Positions 35,334 to 44,186 of a stretch of 64,000 nucleotides of DNA are shown piece after piece. A program made the position numbers and the translations under genes. Below the pieces are notes generated by a model, which saw nothing but the letters and a program-made list of their open reading frames with translations, was not told the origin of the DNA and ran no database searches. Source of the DNA: Lactobacillus sp. ESL0677 (GTDB taxonomy: Bacteria; Bacillota; Bacilli; Lactobacillales; Lactobacillaceae); contig NZ_CP113946.1 in NCBI RefSeq assembly GCF_029392875.1, positions 186,001-250,000 of the forward strand, in the 5' to 3' direction. The number at the start of each line of letters is the position of its first letter. Position 1 is the first letter of the stretch.

Positions 35334-38018
35334 ATGAAGAATCAAGATAAAGAAATTTTGAAATTAGTTAGTCAACAAACTAAGGTTTATTTAAAGAACT
35401 ATGCTACCAAAGAAGCACCAACAACTGAATTTGTTGCAAATAAGCTTAATGTAGAACGTTCAGTTGTTAGTAAAAGGCTAAATGAGCTCTATAAGAACAG
35501 GCAATTAAGTAAGGTAAATACAAGACCGGTCATTTATTTGCAGCTTAAAGAGGGAACTCAAAACAATAAAACCTACACAAGTGTCAAAGACTTAAAAGCT
35601 GGCCAACAAAAATCAATTTGGAGTCAAATCATTGGCTACAATGGTAGCTTGAAAGAGGCAATAGAACGGCTTAAAGCTGCTTTAATGTATCCACCAAATG
35701 GACTACCTGTCATTATTTTTGGCGAGTCTGGAACTGGTAAAACATTTATCATTAACAAATTATTCAAATATGCGAAGCAACGTAAACTTTTTAATGATGA
35801 TGCGCAGTTGATTGTAATAAATTGCGCTCAATATGCGAATAATCCTGAATTGTTATCTAGTCTGCTTTTCGGCTACACTAAAGGAGCTTTTACTGGGGCA
35901 GATATTGATAGTAGTGGTGCTCTTCAGTCGGCAAATAATGGCATTCTATTTTTAGATGAAGTTCATCGATTGAGCGCCGAAGGCCAAGAAAAGCTTTTTA
36001 CCTACTTAGATACAGGGTACTTTTCTCCAGTTGGTAATAATGCTAAAAAATTAAAAAGCAAAACTAGATTGTTTTTTGCAACAACAGAAAAGGAATCTGA
36101 TTTTTTGCAAACCTTTTTGCGTAGAATACCAATCAAAATCACATTACCATCCTTAGACCAGCGGGGAACGTATGAAAAAAGAGTTTTAACTTACGCTTTA
36201 CTGATAGGACAAGCTAAACGTATTAATTGTAATATCAAGATTTCTAAGCAATGCCTTAGCTTAATTTATCATAGTCATTTTCATGCCAATGTCGGTGAAT
36301 TAAAGAATTTATTACAAAACATTGTTGCTCAAAAATATGCAAAAGCTACACAAAAGCAAGAAATAGAAATAAAGATCGGTGATTTGCCGGGTGTAATTCT
36401 AGAACAAATGTCTAAGGATACTTACCCTTTAAGCCAAGGCGAAGAAAAGTGTATTTTTCATGCAACTGATACTATTCAAGAGCTATTTCATTATGATAAT
36501 AAAGGGTATATTTCAAAAATCGAAGCTTCTTGGCAATGTTTATTAAGCTTACAAAACGATCAAATAGCTGACAGGACAAGCTACTACAAAATCGTAGAAA
36601 AAGAAACACATGAGATTTTGTATTCAACTTACAGCACAGATCGCTCATTAATTACTGATTACACCAATGTATTAACGAATATTTTTAATGTTATTCAAAT
36701 TGATTCACTAAGCCTTAAAAACTCATCTGTGTATGATTTTGCTGTCTATATTTACTACTTAATGAGAAATGAGTTCGATCATGACTACACCGCTAACAAA
36801 GATGTCGCTAAAATTGAACAACTTTTTGCAACAGAACTGCAATTAATTAATAAAATGGCTCCATTAATTGAAATGCGTTTTGAAATAAAATTGCGAAAAT
36901 GCGATTATTTGTGGCTAGCTATTTTGAGTTCGAATGATAATTTTACAGTTTCATCTAAAATACCAGCAATTGTAGTAGCGCATGGCTATGCTACAGCAAG
37001 TAGTATGGCAGATACCTGTAATCATTTTTTGCAAAGTGCAGTTTTTACAGCAATTGATTTAAAGCCTGATGTTTCTCGTGCTGAAATGATTGCAAATTTG
37101 AAGGATTTAATTAAAAGAATTAATCCTCAAGATGGCTTAGTAATATTAATGGACATGGGCGCACTAGATTCAATTATTGAGCCAATTAGAAACGATTGTA
37201 ATTGTACCTTACTAGTAATCAATAACGTTAGCATGGCTGTAATTTTAGAAATTGGAAATAAGCTATTGCAACAAAAGGGATTACATGCGATCCAACATGA
37301 TTTACCTAGAGATACTATTAAAAGCAAACTTTGTGTTCCCAGAGTTGCTGCAGCTGCCACAATTATTACCACTTGCATGACTGGCGTCGGTAGTGCACAA
37401 AGAATTAAGACAATGTTAACGCAAAGTTTTACTAATCTGATAAATGTTCAAGTAGAAGCCTTTGACTTTAAAGAATTAGTAAATTATCGCGACTTAAATT
37501 TGTTTTTAAATAAAAATGTGATTGCAATTGTAGGCATTGATAATCCTGATGTTCCTGGAGTGCCATATTTTGGTTTAGAAGAAATTATTTCTGGCACTAA
37601 AATAGAGGGCTTAAAGCGAATTCTAGAGCCATTTTCAACTACTAAAAAAATTGAATTATGGGAAAACCGGCTAATTGAGAACTTTTCTCTAAACAGAATA
37701 ATAGATACCTTAACTATTATTTCTCCGGACAAGGTAATGAAAGTCATCAGTAAATATTTAACTGGCGTTCAAAAGGACTTAAATATGAAAATTCCCAATA
37801 AGGTCGCTATCTCATTGTATGTTCATATTGCAAATATGGTTGAAAGAATTATCCGTGGTAATGAAATTGAAGCTTACGAGGGAGACAACAAGAACATTGT
37901 TAAAGATAGCTGCTTTAGTGTGCTAAAAAAGCATAATAGTGTGCTGGAAAATGAATTTTTAATTAAAATCACCGACCCGGAAACTGCATACATAAGAGAC
38001 ATTCTTCTATTGAGTTAA
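35334..38018 (+). CDS. LevR-type sigma-54-dependent activator with PTS regulatory domains (copy 1)
   Basis: An 894-residue bacterial enhancer-binding protein. Order: N-terminal helix-turn-helix (about 1-65), AAA+ domain (about 95-345) with Walker A FGESGTGKT and the sigma-54-contacting loop GAFTGA (YTKGAFTGADI), then PTS regulatory domains flanking an EIIA-Man-like domain (VVAHGYATASSM, His candidate) and an EIIB-like loop (CMTGVGSAQR, Cys candidate). Phosphorylation by PTS proteins should tune its activity. The adjacent mannose-family PTS operon has a -24/-12 promoter, and rpoN is in this window, so activation of that operon is very likely. ATG 35334 has AGAGGTG upstream. Confidence 0.93.
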   Translation: MKNQDKEILKLVSQQTKVYLKNYATKEAPTTEFVANKLNVERSVVSKRLNELYKNRQLSKVNTRPVIYLQLKEGTQNNKTYTSVKDLKAGQQKSIWSQIIGYNGSLKEAIERLKAALMYPPNGLPVIIFGESGTGKTFIINKLFKYAKQRKLFNDDAQLIVINCAQYANNPELLSSLLFGYTKGAFTGADIDSSGALQSANNGILFLDEVHRLSAEGQEKLFTYLDTGYFSPVGNNAKKLKSKTRLFFATTEKESDFLQTFLRRIPIKITLPSLDQRGTYEKRVLTYALLIGQAKRINCNIKISKQCLSLIYHSHFHANVGELKNLLQNIVAQKYAKATQKQEIEIKIGDLPGVILEQMSKDTYPLSQGEEKCIFHATDTIQELFHYDNKGYISKIEASWQCLLSLQNDQIADRTSYYKIVEKETHEILYSTYSTDRSLITDYTNVLTNIFNVIQIDSLSLKNSSVYDFAVYIYYLMRNEFDHDYTANKDVAKIEQLFATELQLINKMAPLIEMRFEIKLRKCDYLWLAILSSNDNFTVSSKIPAIVVAHGYATASSMADTCNHFLQSAVFTAIDLKPDVSRAEMIANLKDLIKRINPQDGLVILMDMGALDSIIEPIRNDCNCTLLVINNVSMAVILEIGNKLLQQKGLHAIQHDLPRDTIKSKLCVPRVAAAATIITTCMTGVGSAQRIKTMLTQSFTNLINVQVEAFDFKELVNYRDLNLFLNKNVIAIVGIDNPDVPGVPYFGLEEIISGTKIEGLKRILEPFSTTKKIELWENRLIENFSLNRIIDTLTIISPDKVMKVISKYLTGVQKDLNMKIPNKVAISLYVHIANMVERIIRGNEIEAYEGDNKNIVKDSCFSVLKKHNSVLENEFLIKITDPETAYIRDILLLS

Positions 38019-38034
38019 GCGCTCGCACAGTACT

Positions 38035-38050
38035 TGGAACGTCTTTTGCT
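38035..38050 (+). promoter_or_regulatory. Sigma-54 (-24/-12) promoter of PTS operon 1
   Basis: TGGAACGTCTTTTGCT matches TGGCACGNNNNTTGCW except one base. The invariant GG (38036-38037) and GC (38048-38049) have the required spacing. It starts 17 bases after the activator stop and 45 bases before the EIIA gene. Confidence 0.88.
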
Positions 38051-38094
38051 AATAAGTAAGTGAATATCTTATTTAGCAAAAGGGAGGTCATTAT

Positions 38095-38514
38095 GTGAAA
38101 GATATTATTTTAGCTACTCATGGCAATTTGGCCTTTGAGTTTAAGAAGACAGCCGAATTAATCGTTGGTCATATTGATAACATTCAATGCTTCGGAATGA
38201 CTAAAGATAAATCTGCTGCAAAAGGGCAAAAAGAGTTAGAAAATCTAATCAAAAATACTGACGAAGATAATCTAATTATCTTAACTGACCTATATGGTGG
38301 CAGTTCCAACAATATTTGTACTGAATTGTTACTTAAAGGTCACCACTTCCAACTACTTTCAGGTCTTAACTTACCGTTATTGCTTACATTTTTAACGATT
38401 GATTCTTCAAACATGACATCAAAAGAATTGGTTAAGCAATTAAAGGAAGCAGGAGTTGCCGGTATTATCGACGTTAGCGAAAAGATTGAAAGAGGTGTGG
38501 CTAGCGATGATTAA
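38095..38514 (+). CDS. PTS mannose-family EIIA component (operon 1)
   Basis: A 139-residue cytoplasmic phosphocarrier. The active His is in ILATHGNLAFEF near the N-terminus, and TDLYGGSSNNICTE is the family's second conserved segment. It takes phosphate from HPr and passes it to EIIB. The start is GTG, because the nearby ATG (38093) is followed at once by a stop in its frame; GGGAGG lies about 8 bases upstream. It is the first gene after the sigma-54 promoter and overlaps EIIB by 8 bases. Confidence 0.9.
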   Translation: MKDIILATHGNLAFEFKKTAELIVGHIDNIQCFGMTKDKSAAKGQKELENLIKNTDEDNLIILTDLYGGSSNNICTELLLKGHHFQLLSGLNLPLLLTFLTIDSSNMTSKELVKQLKEAGVAGIIDVSEKIERGVASDD

Positions 38515-38995
38515 GTTAGTTCGTGTTGACGAGAGATTATTACATGGTCAGGTTGCGATAGGTTGGACTTCCAATTCAGGTGCAAACACAATTCTAGTAG
38601 CCAATGATGAGGCTCAACAAGATAAGGTTAAAGCAATGGCATTAGATTTAGCTAAGCCTGCTGGTGTTAAGCTTTACATTCGAAACGTGGCTGAATCAGG
38701 CGAAATTGTTAATAAATTTGCTTCTGCAAAGAAAGCACAAGTATTAGTTTTAGTGCGTAATATTCAAGACGCCCTGAAGCTCATTAAAGGTTCAAATGGC
38801 ACTATTACAAACTTAAATGTTGGTGGCGTTAAATTTGAAGATGGCAAGAAAAAGTTGAATGACTTTGTTGCTGTTTCGGATCAAGACATTGTAGACCTGA
38901 AAGAAATTCAAAAGATGGGAGTTGAACTTGATTTTAGGATGTTACCTAGAGATAAGAAACTAAGTCTTTCTGATTTATTGGGGAGTGATAAATAA
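38507..38995 (+). CDS. PTS mannose-family EIIB component (operon 1)
   Basis: A 162-residue cytoplasmic protein with the phosphorylated His in RVDERLLHGQVAIGW. I chose ATG 38507, inside the end of EIIA (overlap of 8 bases), since AGAGGTG stands 9 bases upstream and the protein then begins with the standard MIKLVRVDERLLHG. A longer upstream frame has no ribosome site. It transfers phosphate to the incoming sugar with EIIC and EIID. Confidence 0.92.
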   Translation: MIKLVRVDERLLHGQVAIGWTSNSGANTILVANDEAQQDKVKAMALDLAKPAGVKLYIRNVAESGEIVNKFASAKKAQVLVLVRNIQDALKLIKGSNGTITNLNVGGVKFEDGKKKLNDFVAVSDQDIVDLKEIQKMGVELDFRMLPRDKKLSLSDLLGSDK

Positions 38996-39792
38996 TGATA
39001 CAAGCTTTATTAATCGGCTTAATTGCCGGTATCGGTATGCTTGATGAACGTGTACTGGGTGCGACTTTATTTTGCAGACCTATCGTTTTAAGCCTTTTTG
39101 TAGGTTTAGCATTGGGCGATTTAAAACAAGGAATTATTATTGGTGCGCAACTTGAGTTAGTTTGGATGGGAATTGCTGGTATTGGCGCTTCAACTCCTCC
39201 AGACTACGTTACTGGTGGTGTCATTGGTACAGCAATGGCAATTATTTCACACCATGGTATTGGGATTGCTTTAACGATTGCAGTTCCTGTTGCAGTTTTA
39301 GCTGCTAACCTCGGTACCTTAGTTCGTGTTGGTAACCTATGGTTTTCTCATAAAGCAGAAAAATATGCGGAAACGGCTAATTTTAGAGGGGTAAACATGA
39401 TGTTGCTTTTGCCAACGATCTTATTCTTCTTTAGTGCTTTTATCCCTGCTTTTTTAGCAATGCTTGTGGGTTCTTCAACAATTAATGTAATCATTAATGC
39501 TATTCCTAAAGTGATTTTAGACGGCTTAACCATTGCTGGTAATCTCTTACCAGCCGTTGGTTTTGGGTTATTACTTGATATGCTATTTTCGAAAAAGCTG
39601 TTTGTATTCTTCTTCATTGGTTTCTTTCTCTGCGCTTATCTGAAATTAGACATTACTGGTATTGCAATTCTCGCAATTTGTTTAGCTATTGTAATAACTA
39701 TCTTTGGTAAGAATAATAATGATTCTTCTGACCAAAAAGATGAAACAAAGACAGAAGATAATTTAACGGAAGGGGATATTGATTTTGAATAA
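38995..39792 (+). CDS. PTS mannose-family EIIC component (operon 1)
   Basis: A 265-residue membrane permease subunit. The N-terminal half shows DERVLGATLFCRPIVLSLFVG and GAQLELVWMGIAGIGAS, both typical of EIIC of the mannose/sorbose/fructose branch, and several hydrophobic segments follow. The C-terminal tail is acidic. The start shares one base with the EIIB stop (TAATG). With EIID it forms the transmembrane channel. Substrate not readable from the sequence. Confidence 0.9.
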   Translation: MIQALLIGLIAGIGMLDERVLGATLFCRPIVLSLFVGLALGDLKQGIIIGAQLELVWMGIAGIGASTPPDYVTGGVIGTAMAIISHHGIGIALTIAVPVAVLAANLGTLVRVGNLWFSHKAEKYAETANFRGVNMMLLLPTILFFFSAFIPAFLAMLVGSSTINVIINAIPKVILDGLTIAGNLLPAVGFGLLLDMLFSKKLFVFFFIGFFLCAYLKLDITGIAILAICLAIVITIFGKNNNDSSDQKDETKTEDNLTEGDIDFE

Positions 39793-40594
39793 GAAAACTT
39801 TAACCAAAAAAGACCTCCACTCAATCTTTTGGCGTGCATTTGCACTACAAGGTGGTTTTAACTACGAAAAAATGCAAAATATTGGCTATGCTTATGCAAT
39901 GGAACCTGCCATTAAACGCTTATATTCATCGGCTAAAGACCGAGCTGCTGCTTTAAAACGTCACTTAGCACTGTTTAATTGTACGCCAGCAATGACCCCA
40001 ACAATTTTGGGTATTTCTTGTGCTATGGAAGAGCAATATGCCAATAATCCTGACGAAATCAATCCTGATTCAATCAACTCTGTTAAAGCATCCCTGATGG
40101 CACCATTTTCTGGAATTGGTGATTCAATTTTATTTGGTACCTTTAGAGTAATCGCAGCTGGTGTCGGCGTGTCATTCTCAAAGCAAGGAAATATTTTAGG
40201 CCCGATCCTATTCTTCGTACTTTATAACTTACCAGCAACTTTACTTAGAGTATTCGGCCTCAAGTATGGCTATGAGTGGGGTGTAGAGTCACTCGACAAA
40301 GTGCAAAAAAATGGTGTTATGGATCAAATCATGCAAATTGTTGGAATAGTCGGCATGATGGTCGTAGGTGGCATGGTCGCAACTATGCTGCCAGTAACTA
40401 CACCTCTTAAATTTGCAATGAGTGGTGCAACAATTAAAATTCAATCAATATTAGACAAAATTATTCCTGAAATGCTACCGCTGTTAGCTACTTTGTTAGT
40501 ATTTTGGCTAATCAGAAAGAAAGTAAGTACGTCAAAATTAACAATTAGCGTTTTGATTTTAGGTATTTTATTACACGTTATTGGGATTTTATAA
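39785..40594 (+). CDS. PTS mannose-family EIID component (operon 1)
   Basis: A roughly 269-residue membrane protein of the EIID family: FWRAFALQGGFNYEKMQNIGY, AMEPAIKRLY, LFNCTPAMTPTILGI and KASLMAPFSGIGDSILFGT. It ends with hydrophobic segments. The start is non-ATG: TTG at 39785 is favoured because AAGGGGA lies about 8 bases upstream; TTG 39779 is the alternative. The gene overlaps the end of EIIC. It completes the permease and is followed by a sugar isomerase/deglycase gene. Confidence 0.9.
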   Translation: MNKKTLTKKDLHSIFWRAFALQGGFNYEKMQNIGYAYAMEPAIKRLYSSAKDRAAALKRHLALFNCTPAMTPTILGISCAMEEQYANNPDEINPDSINSVKASLMAPFSGIGDSILFGTFRVIAAGVGVSFSKQGNILGPILFFVLYNLPATLLRVFGLKYGYEWGVESLDKVQKNGVMDQIMQIVGIVGMMVVGGMVATMLPVTTPLKFAMSGATIKIQSILDKIIPEMLPLLATLLVFWLIRKKVSTSKLTISVLILGILLHVIGIL

Positions 40595-40608
40595 GGGAGA
40601 TTTAAAAA

Positions 40609-41667
40609 ATGAATTTAATTCAGCAATATATTTCAGAAACACCAAAGCAATTGGACAAAATTGTTAAGGGTAGTAAGGAGCTTTTCGCTAATGTAGCAAA
40701 AAGAGATATTAATAAAATTATTATTACTGGTTCAGGTACCAGTTACCATTCAGGTTTGCAAATGCAATCTTTGATGAGAAAACGTTCCGGAATTGAAGTT
40801 CTCGCTTTTTATCCCTTTATGCTAACGCCTGACTTCTTTGTTGGCGACAACACACGCACATTGCTCATTGGTATTTCACAAGGTGGCAGCAGCTTTAGTA
40901 CCTTTAACGCCATGAAGACTGCTAAAAAGGCTGGCTGCATTGTTGGCACAATGGCTGGCGAAACTGGTGCCTACATTGACCAAATTGCAGACGAAGTTAT
41001 GACTGTTAATATTGGTGAAGAAAAAGCTGGAGCTAAGACCAAAGGTTATTATTGTACGAAATTAAATTTGCTACTGTTAGCTGACTACATTGGACTTGAA
41101 AACGGCAATTTAACTAAAGATCAATTTGACGAAGATATTAGCAATTTGAACCAAACGCTAGAGCAATTTCCTCATGCTTATGACCGTGCTTACAAGTGGG
41201 TTGAAGAACATAAAGAGAAGTTAGCAAAGACTGATAACTTACGTGTAGTTGGACCTTCTATGCTGTATGGGGATGTCTTAGAAAGCTCACTCAAAGTATT
41301 GGAAACTTGCCGGATGCCAGTTACCGGATATGACTTTGATGAGTTCATTCATGGTATTTATAACGCAATGAATGAAAGGGCTAGTGTTGTTATCTTAGAT
41401 AATGGCACAGAGCCACGTTGTCAAAAGATGATTGAGGTCTTAGGCGACTGGACCAACAACTTATATTTGGTTGATACCTCTGATGCTAACAATGGTAATC
41501 ACTTTGGTTATGACGTTGATGTTCCTAAGGACTTTGAAACCTTTATTTATCCAATGCTTATGCAAGTAATGGCATCAATCGTTCCAACTGTTATGGGCTT
41601 TGATCCCAATACTCCTAAAGACCCTAACTTCCACATGAAGCTGGGTAGTAAAAAATTTAACCACTAA
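40609..41667 (+). CDS. SIS-domain sugar-phosphate isomerase/deglycase
   Basis: A 352-residue cytoplasmic protein with two SIS folds (GSGTSYHSGLQMQSL at about residue 44 and SQGGSSFSTFNA at about 90). It resembles GlmS isomerase-domain proteins such as FrlB and the Salmonella Gfr deglycases, which act on fructoselysine- or glucoselysine-6-phosphate. The layout LevR activator, sigma-54 promoter, EIIA-B-C-D, SIS protein is like the gfr operon, so an Amadori-type amino sugar is the leading idea for the substrate. An aminosugar isomerase is the alternative. GGGAGATTT precedes the ATG. It closes the operon. Confidence 0.8.
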   Translation: MNLIQQYISETPKQLDKIVKGSKELFANVAKRDINKIIITGSGTSYHSGLQMQSLMRKRSGIEVLAFYPFMLTPDFFVGDNTRTLLIGISQGGSSFSTFNAMKTAKKAGCIVGTMAGETGAYIDQIADEVMTVNIGEEKAGAKTKGYYCTKLNLLLLADYIGLENGNLTKDQFDEDISNLNQTLEQFPHAYDRAYKWVEEHKEKLAKTDNLRVVGPSMLYGDVLESSLKVLETCRMPVTGYDFDEFIHGIYNAMNERASVVILDNGTEPRCQKMIEVLGDWTNNLYLVDTSDANNGNHFGYDVDVPKDFETFIYPMLMQVMASIVPTVMGFDPNTPKDPNFHMKLGSKKFNH

Positions 41668-41767
41668 TTATTAAGTAGAGCATTGATAACCGACTGGCTA
41701 CTAAAAAGTGGTGGCTGGTCCGTTCACTCTTAAATTATGCAACAGGGGAGATACTCCTATCATATCC

Positions 41768-41806
41768 AAAAAGGCACTAACCAATTATTTGGCTAGTGCC
41801 TTTTCT
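41768..41806. terminator. Bidirectional intrinsic terminator
   Basis: An inverted repeat (AAAAAGGCACTA with TAGTGCCTTTT, inner CCAA with TTGG, loop of 4) lies between the SIS gene and the minus-strand peptidase remnant. Confidence 0.85.
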
Positions 41807-41825
41807 TCATCTATTTCTTCTAAGA

Positions 41826-42688
41826 TTAGCGAATTACCACAGCTCTTGCATGTCTGCTTTTACTGGTAAAAATACGCATAAACTGCTGAGTCGTTACCCA
41901 AAATGACTTATTTGGCCAAGACTTTTTCATATACGGATCAGCTATCAAAAATTGACCTTTTTTGTAGCCAACAAGAGCAAGTACATGGTATGGTCGCCCA
42001 TTTTGATAATGCCATGAACCTGCAGTTATTACTGCATTCCCATGTTTGACCTCGTTAATTAACGTTTTCTTTGAAGTGCCTGAAATATTTGCAGCATTAT
42101 CGTCGTATTTTTTAGCATAATCAGTCAAAGGCTTAGGATAAATTGTCCAAACAACATTATTGGGGCTTTCCTTATAGGGATTTCCATTAAAACCTGTTTT
42201 TGGGCTTGAACTTTTAGGCATATTCTTAATGATCGTCTTTAAACTAGTTTTCAGCGCAATTCCTTTAACCGACAAAGCCATTTTAAGACTTGCAGTTTCA
42301 CAGGCATTAGGCGCATAAAGTGGATATAGATGTGTAGGGGAGAACGTATTTATTAGTTTTGCTTAAAGCACTGCTATTTATTAAGCCAACCATAATTATG
42401 ACCACGCCGGCTAATTTCAAAATATTTTGTTCCGTTGACTACAGCTACTTTATCCAATTGCACAAGCTTGTGTTTTAACTTTTTCGTTTTAGTTAAAGGC
42501 TTTGCTTCATTATTTTCATTTGTATCTGGTGGTTGTGACCATAGTTGATATTTAGCAGAGCTTACCTGACGACAATTATAATTACGAGCAGATTGAATAA
42601 CTGGTGTTGCATTAGTAGCTGCCTGGACTTTGATACTAGTACACATCATTAGTGAACTCAATAATAGCAAGACTTTCCACATATTCAT
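41826..42688 (-). pseudogene. Broken C39-like peptidase gene (secreted, SH3-like N-terminal part)
   Basis: Two minus-strand fragments look like one gene. The upstream part (42688-42374, 104 residues) has a signal peptide (LLLLSSLMMCTSIKVQA) and an SH3-like segment ending HNYGWLNK, then TAG. The downstream part (to 41826) has the C39-like end (RPYHVLALVGYKKGQFLIADPY, with catalytic-type His). Its frame runs upstream of its first Met to about 42360 and encodes YPLYAPNACETASLKMALSV, with the probable catalytic Cys in NACE. So the Cys lies outside any intact ATG frame. A stop and a frameshift near 42355-42375 separate the halves. Secreted activity is therefore probably lost. Sequencing error cannot be excluded. 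Confidence 0.75.
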
Positions 42689-42787
42689 TCTTAATCCTCC
42701 AAGTTTTATTATTGATTATAGGTCCGACAGTAATATTTTTACATAATATTTTCTTTTGAAAAATTCTTTACTATCAGCCTGATATTT

Positions 42788-43870
42788 TTATTTTTCGTTA
42801 GGTGCAGCAACAGAAGCTCTTACTTTTAACTTGGGATGATGAACAATGGAATTAAGTTTTTTACCCTGAATTAATTTCAAAATTCCCTGACCAGCTTCTT
42901 TACCAACAGAGGTTCGTTCGTAGTTCATTGTTGTTAAACTGGGAGTTAAGTATGCGGCTGAGTCAAAATCATCAAAGCCAACTAGTGAAATATCCTCTGG
43001 GACTTTCAACTGCATTTTTTTAAGCATATCTAAGACTAATAATGCCAAGCTGTCATTGTAGCAAGCGATTGCCGTCGGTCTTTGACCATCTTTTAGGTAA
43101 AAGGCTATTTTTTTACTGATTGTTTGAAAAGGATCATGAGAATTGTACATGATAATACTGCTGTTAGAGAGATTGGAGCTGGTCTCTTGGTAAGCTTTCA
43201 TGAAGCCATTCATTCGGTGTACACCTTGAAGATCATCTACCTGAAATATTCCTAGTATTCGCTGGTGCCCCATACTAAGTAGGTATTTGATGAGTTCTGT
43301 TTCTGCTGCCTCATCATCATTTGTGATTGATGGAAAGTTTAACTTAGGGTATTCAGCGTTAATAAATAGTAGTGGAATTTTACTCTTAGCGACTCGTTTA
43401 TAGATATCGAGATTAGGACTAGGCTTAGCACTTTCGCTTGGTTCGACAATTAAACCCGCAATTTGTGAATCAAGCATTTTAATTAAGCTTTCACGTTCTT
43501 TTTTTGGGTGGTTATGTGTATTAGCGATGAGAAGTGAGTATTCTTTTGTACTGATTTCAGTGTCAATCTGTGAGATTATCTTGGGGAAAATATAGTCTGC
43601 GATATGCGTACAAATTAATCCGATTGTTTTACTTTCGGGATTAACTTGCCATTTTTTGTTCCAGTCCTGAATAAACATGCCGCTACCCTGAACCTTGTAG
43701 ATTAAATGCTCATCTTGCAATTCAGATAATGCTTTACGAACAGCATAACGTGATTTATTGAAGCGGTGCATTAGTTCGGTTTCTGTTGGCAATTTTTGAT
43801 TAACTTGAAAATGTCCAAAAGTTATTTCTTTTTTTAGAGTTTCTTTGATTGCGAGATAATCGCTTTTCAT
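42788..43870 (-). CDS. araR: Arabinose-responsive repressor AraR (GntR/LacI hybrid)
   Basis: A 360-residue regulator. The N-terminal GntR winged helix (PTETELMHRFNKSRYAVRKA) is joined to a LacI/periplasmic-binding sugar-sensing domain (IGLICTHIADYIFPKIISQI, DDEAAETELIKYLLSMGHQRI, ISLVGFDDFDSAAYL). This combination is characteristic of AraR, which represses arabinose genes until L-arabinose binds. It is divergent from the sugar symporter and the araBDA genes. A palindrome at 44082-44097 in between is the probable operator. TATAAT on the minus strand (complement of 43961-43966) may be its own -10 box. Confidence 0.9.
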   Translation of the reverse strand: MKSDYLAIKETLKKEITFGHFQVNQKLPTETELMHRFNKSRYAVRKALSELQDEHLIYKVQGSGMFIQDWNKKWQVNPESKTIGLICTHIADYIFPKIISQIDTEISTKEYSLLIANTHNHPKKERESLIKMLDSQIAGLIVEPSESAKPSPNLDIYKRVAKSKIPLLFINAEYPKLNFPSITNDDEAAETELIKYLLSMGHQRILGIFQVDDLQGVHRMNGFMKAYQETSSNLSNSSIIMYNSHDPFQTISKKIAFYLKDGQRPTAIACYNDSLALLVLDMLKKMQLKVPEDISLVGFDDFDSAAYLTPSLTTMNYERTSVGKEAGQGILKLIQGKKLNSIVHHPKLKVRASVAAPNEK

Positions 43871-44081
43871 TTAAGGTTCCTCCATGAATTTATTTGATTA
43901 TTATTTATCATGTTTTTTTAAAAAGAAACATAGAAAGCATATATGTGGATAATATCAATCATTATATCACAGATACTAACCGATAAAGTGTGTGTAAATG
44001 ACCCGGAAAAAAATAAATAAAAAATCGGTGATGCAATTTTTGTTGAATTTAAGCCACTTTTTTGTCTTTTTTTATGCCGAA

Positions 44082-44097
44082 AATCATTCGAATGAAT
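44082..44097. promoter_or_regulatory. Candidate AraR operator
   Basis: AATCATTCGAATGAAT is symmetric at 7 of 8 base pairs around TTCGAA. It lies 11 bases upstream of the -35 box of the symporter gene, in the araR-symporter gap. Bacillus AraR sites have the same 16-base palindromic layout (ATTTGTACGTACAAAT). The rest of the 316-base gap (43871-44186) has no gene; a 98-codon minus-strand frame overlapping the promoter is not credible. Confidence 0.5.
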
Positions 44098-44108
44098 TTT
44101 TATAAAGG

Positions 44109-44149
44109 TTGAATATAAAAATAAATGTTCTATAATGAAAATGCTTACA
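44109..44149 (+). promoter_or_regulatory. Promoter of the arabinose operon with overlapping cre-like site
   Basis: TTGAAT (44109-44114) and TATAAT (44131-44136) are spaced by 16 bases. TGAAAATGCTTACA (44136-44149) matches cre at all but one fixed position (T for C at position 7) and begins at the last base of the -10 box, so CcpA would block initiation when glucose is present. Confidence 0.65.
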
Positions 44150-44186
44150 AGAAATGGATAGAATATTAATAAGGGGGATTTTTCAA

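Noticed and set aside
37917..37945. Direct repeat AGTGTGCT (21 bases apart) as the enhancer for PTS operon 1
   Set aside because: It lies in the activator coding sequence, where it encodes a repeated Ser-Val-Leu, so it may be chance; mentioned only for comparison.
41826..42281. The 151-codon frame as an intact C39-like peptidase
   Set aside because: The catalytic Cys codon lies upstream of its first Met in a frame without a usable start codon, and the signal peptide is in a separate frame, so it is better seen as part of a broken gene.
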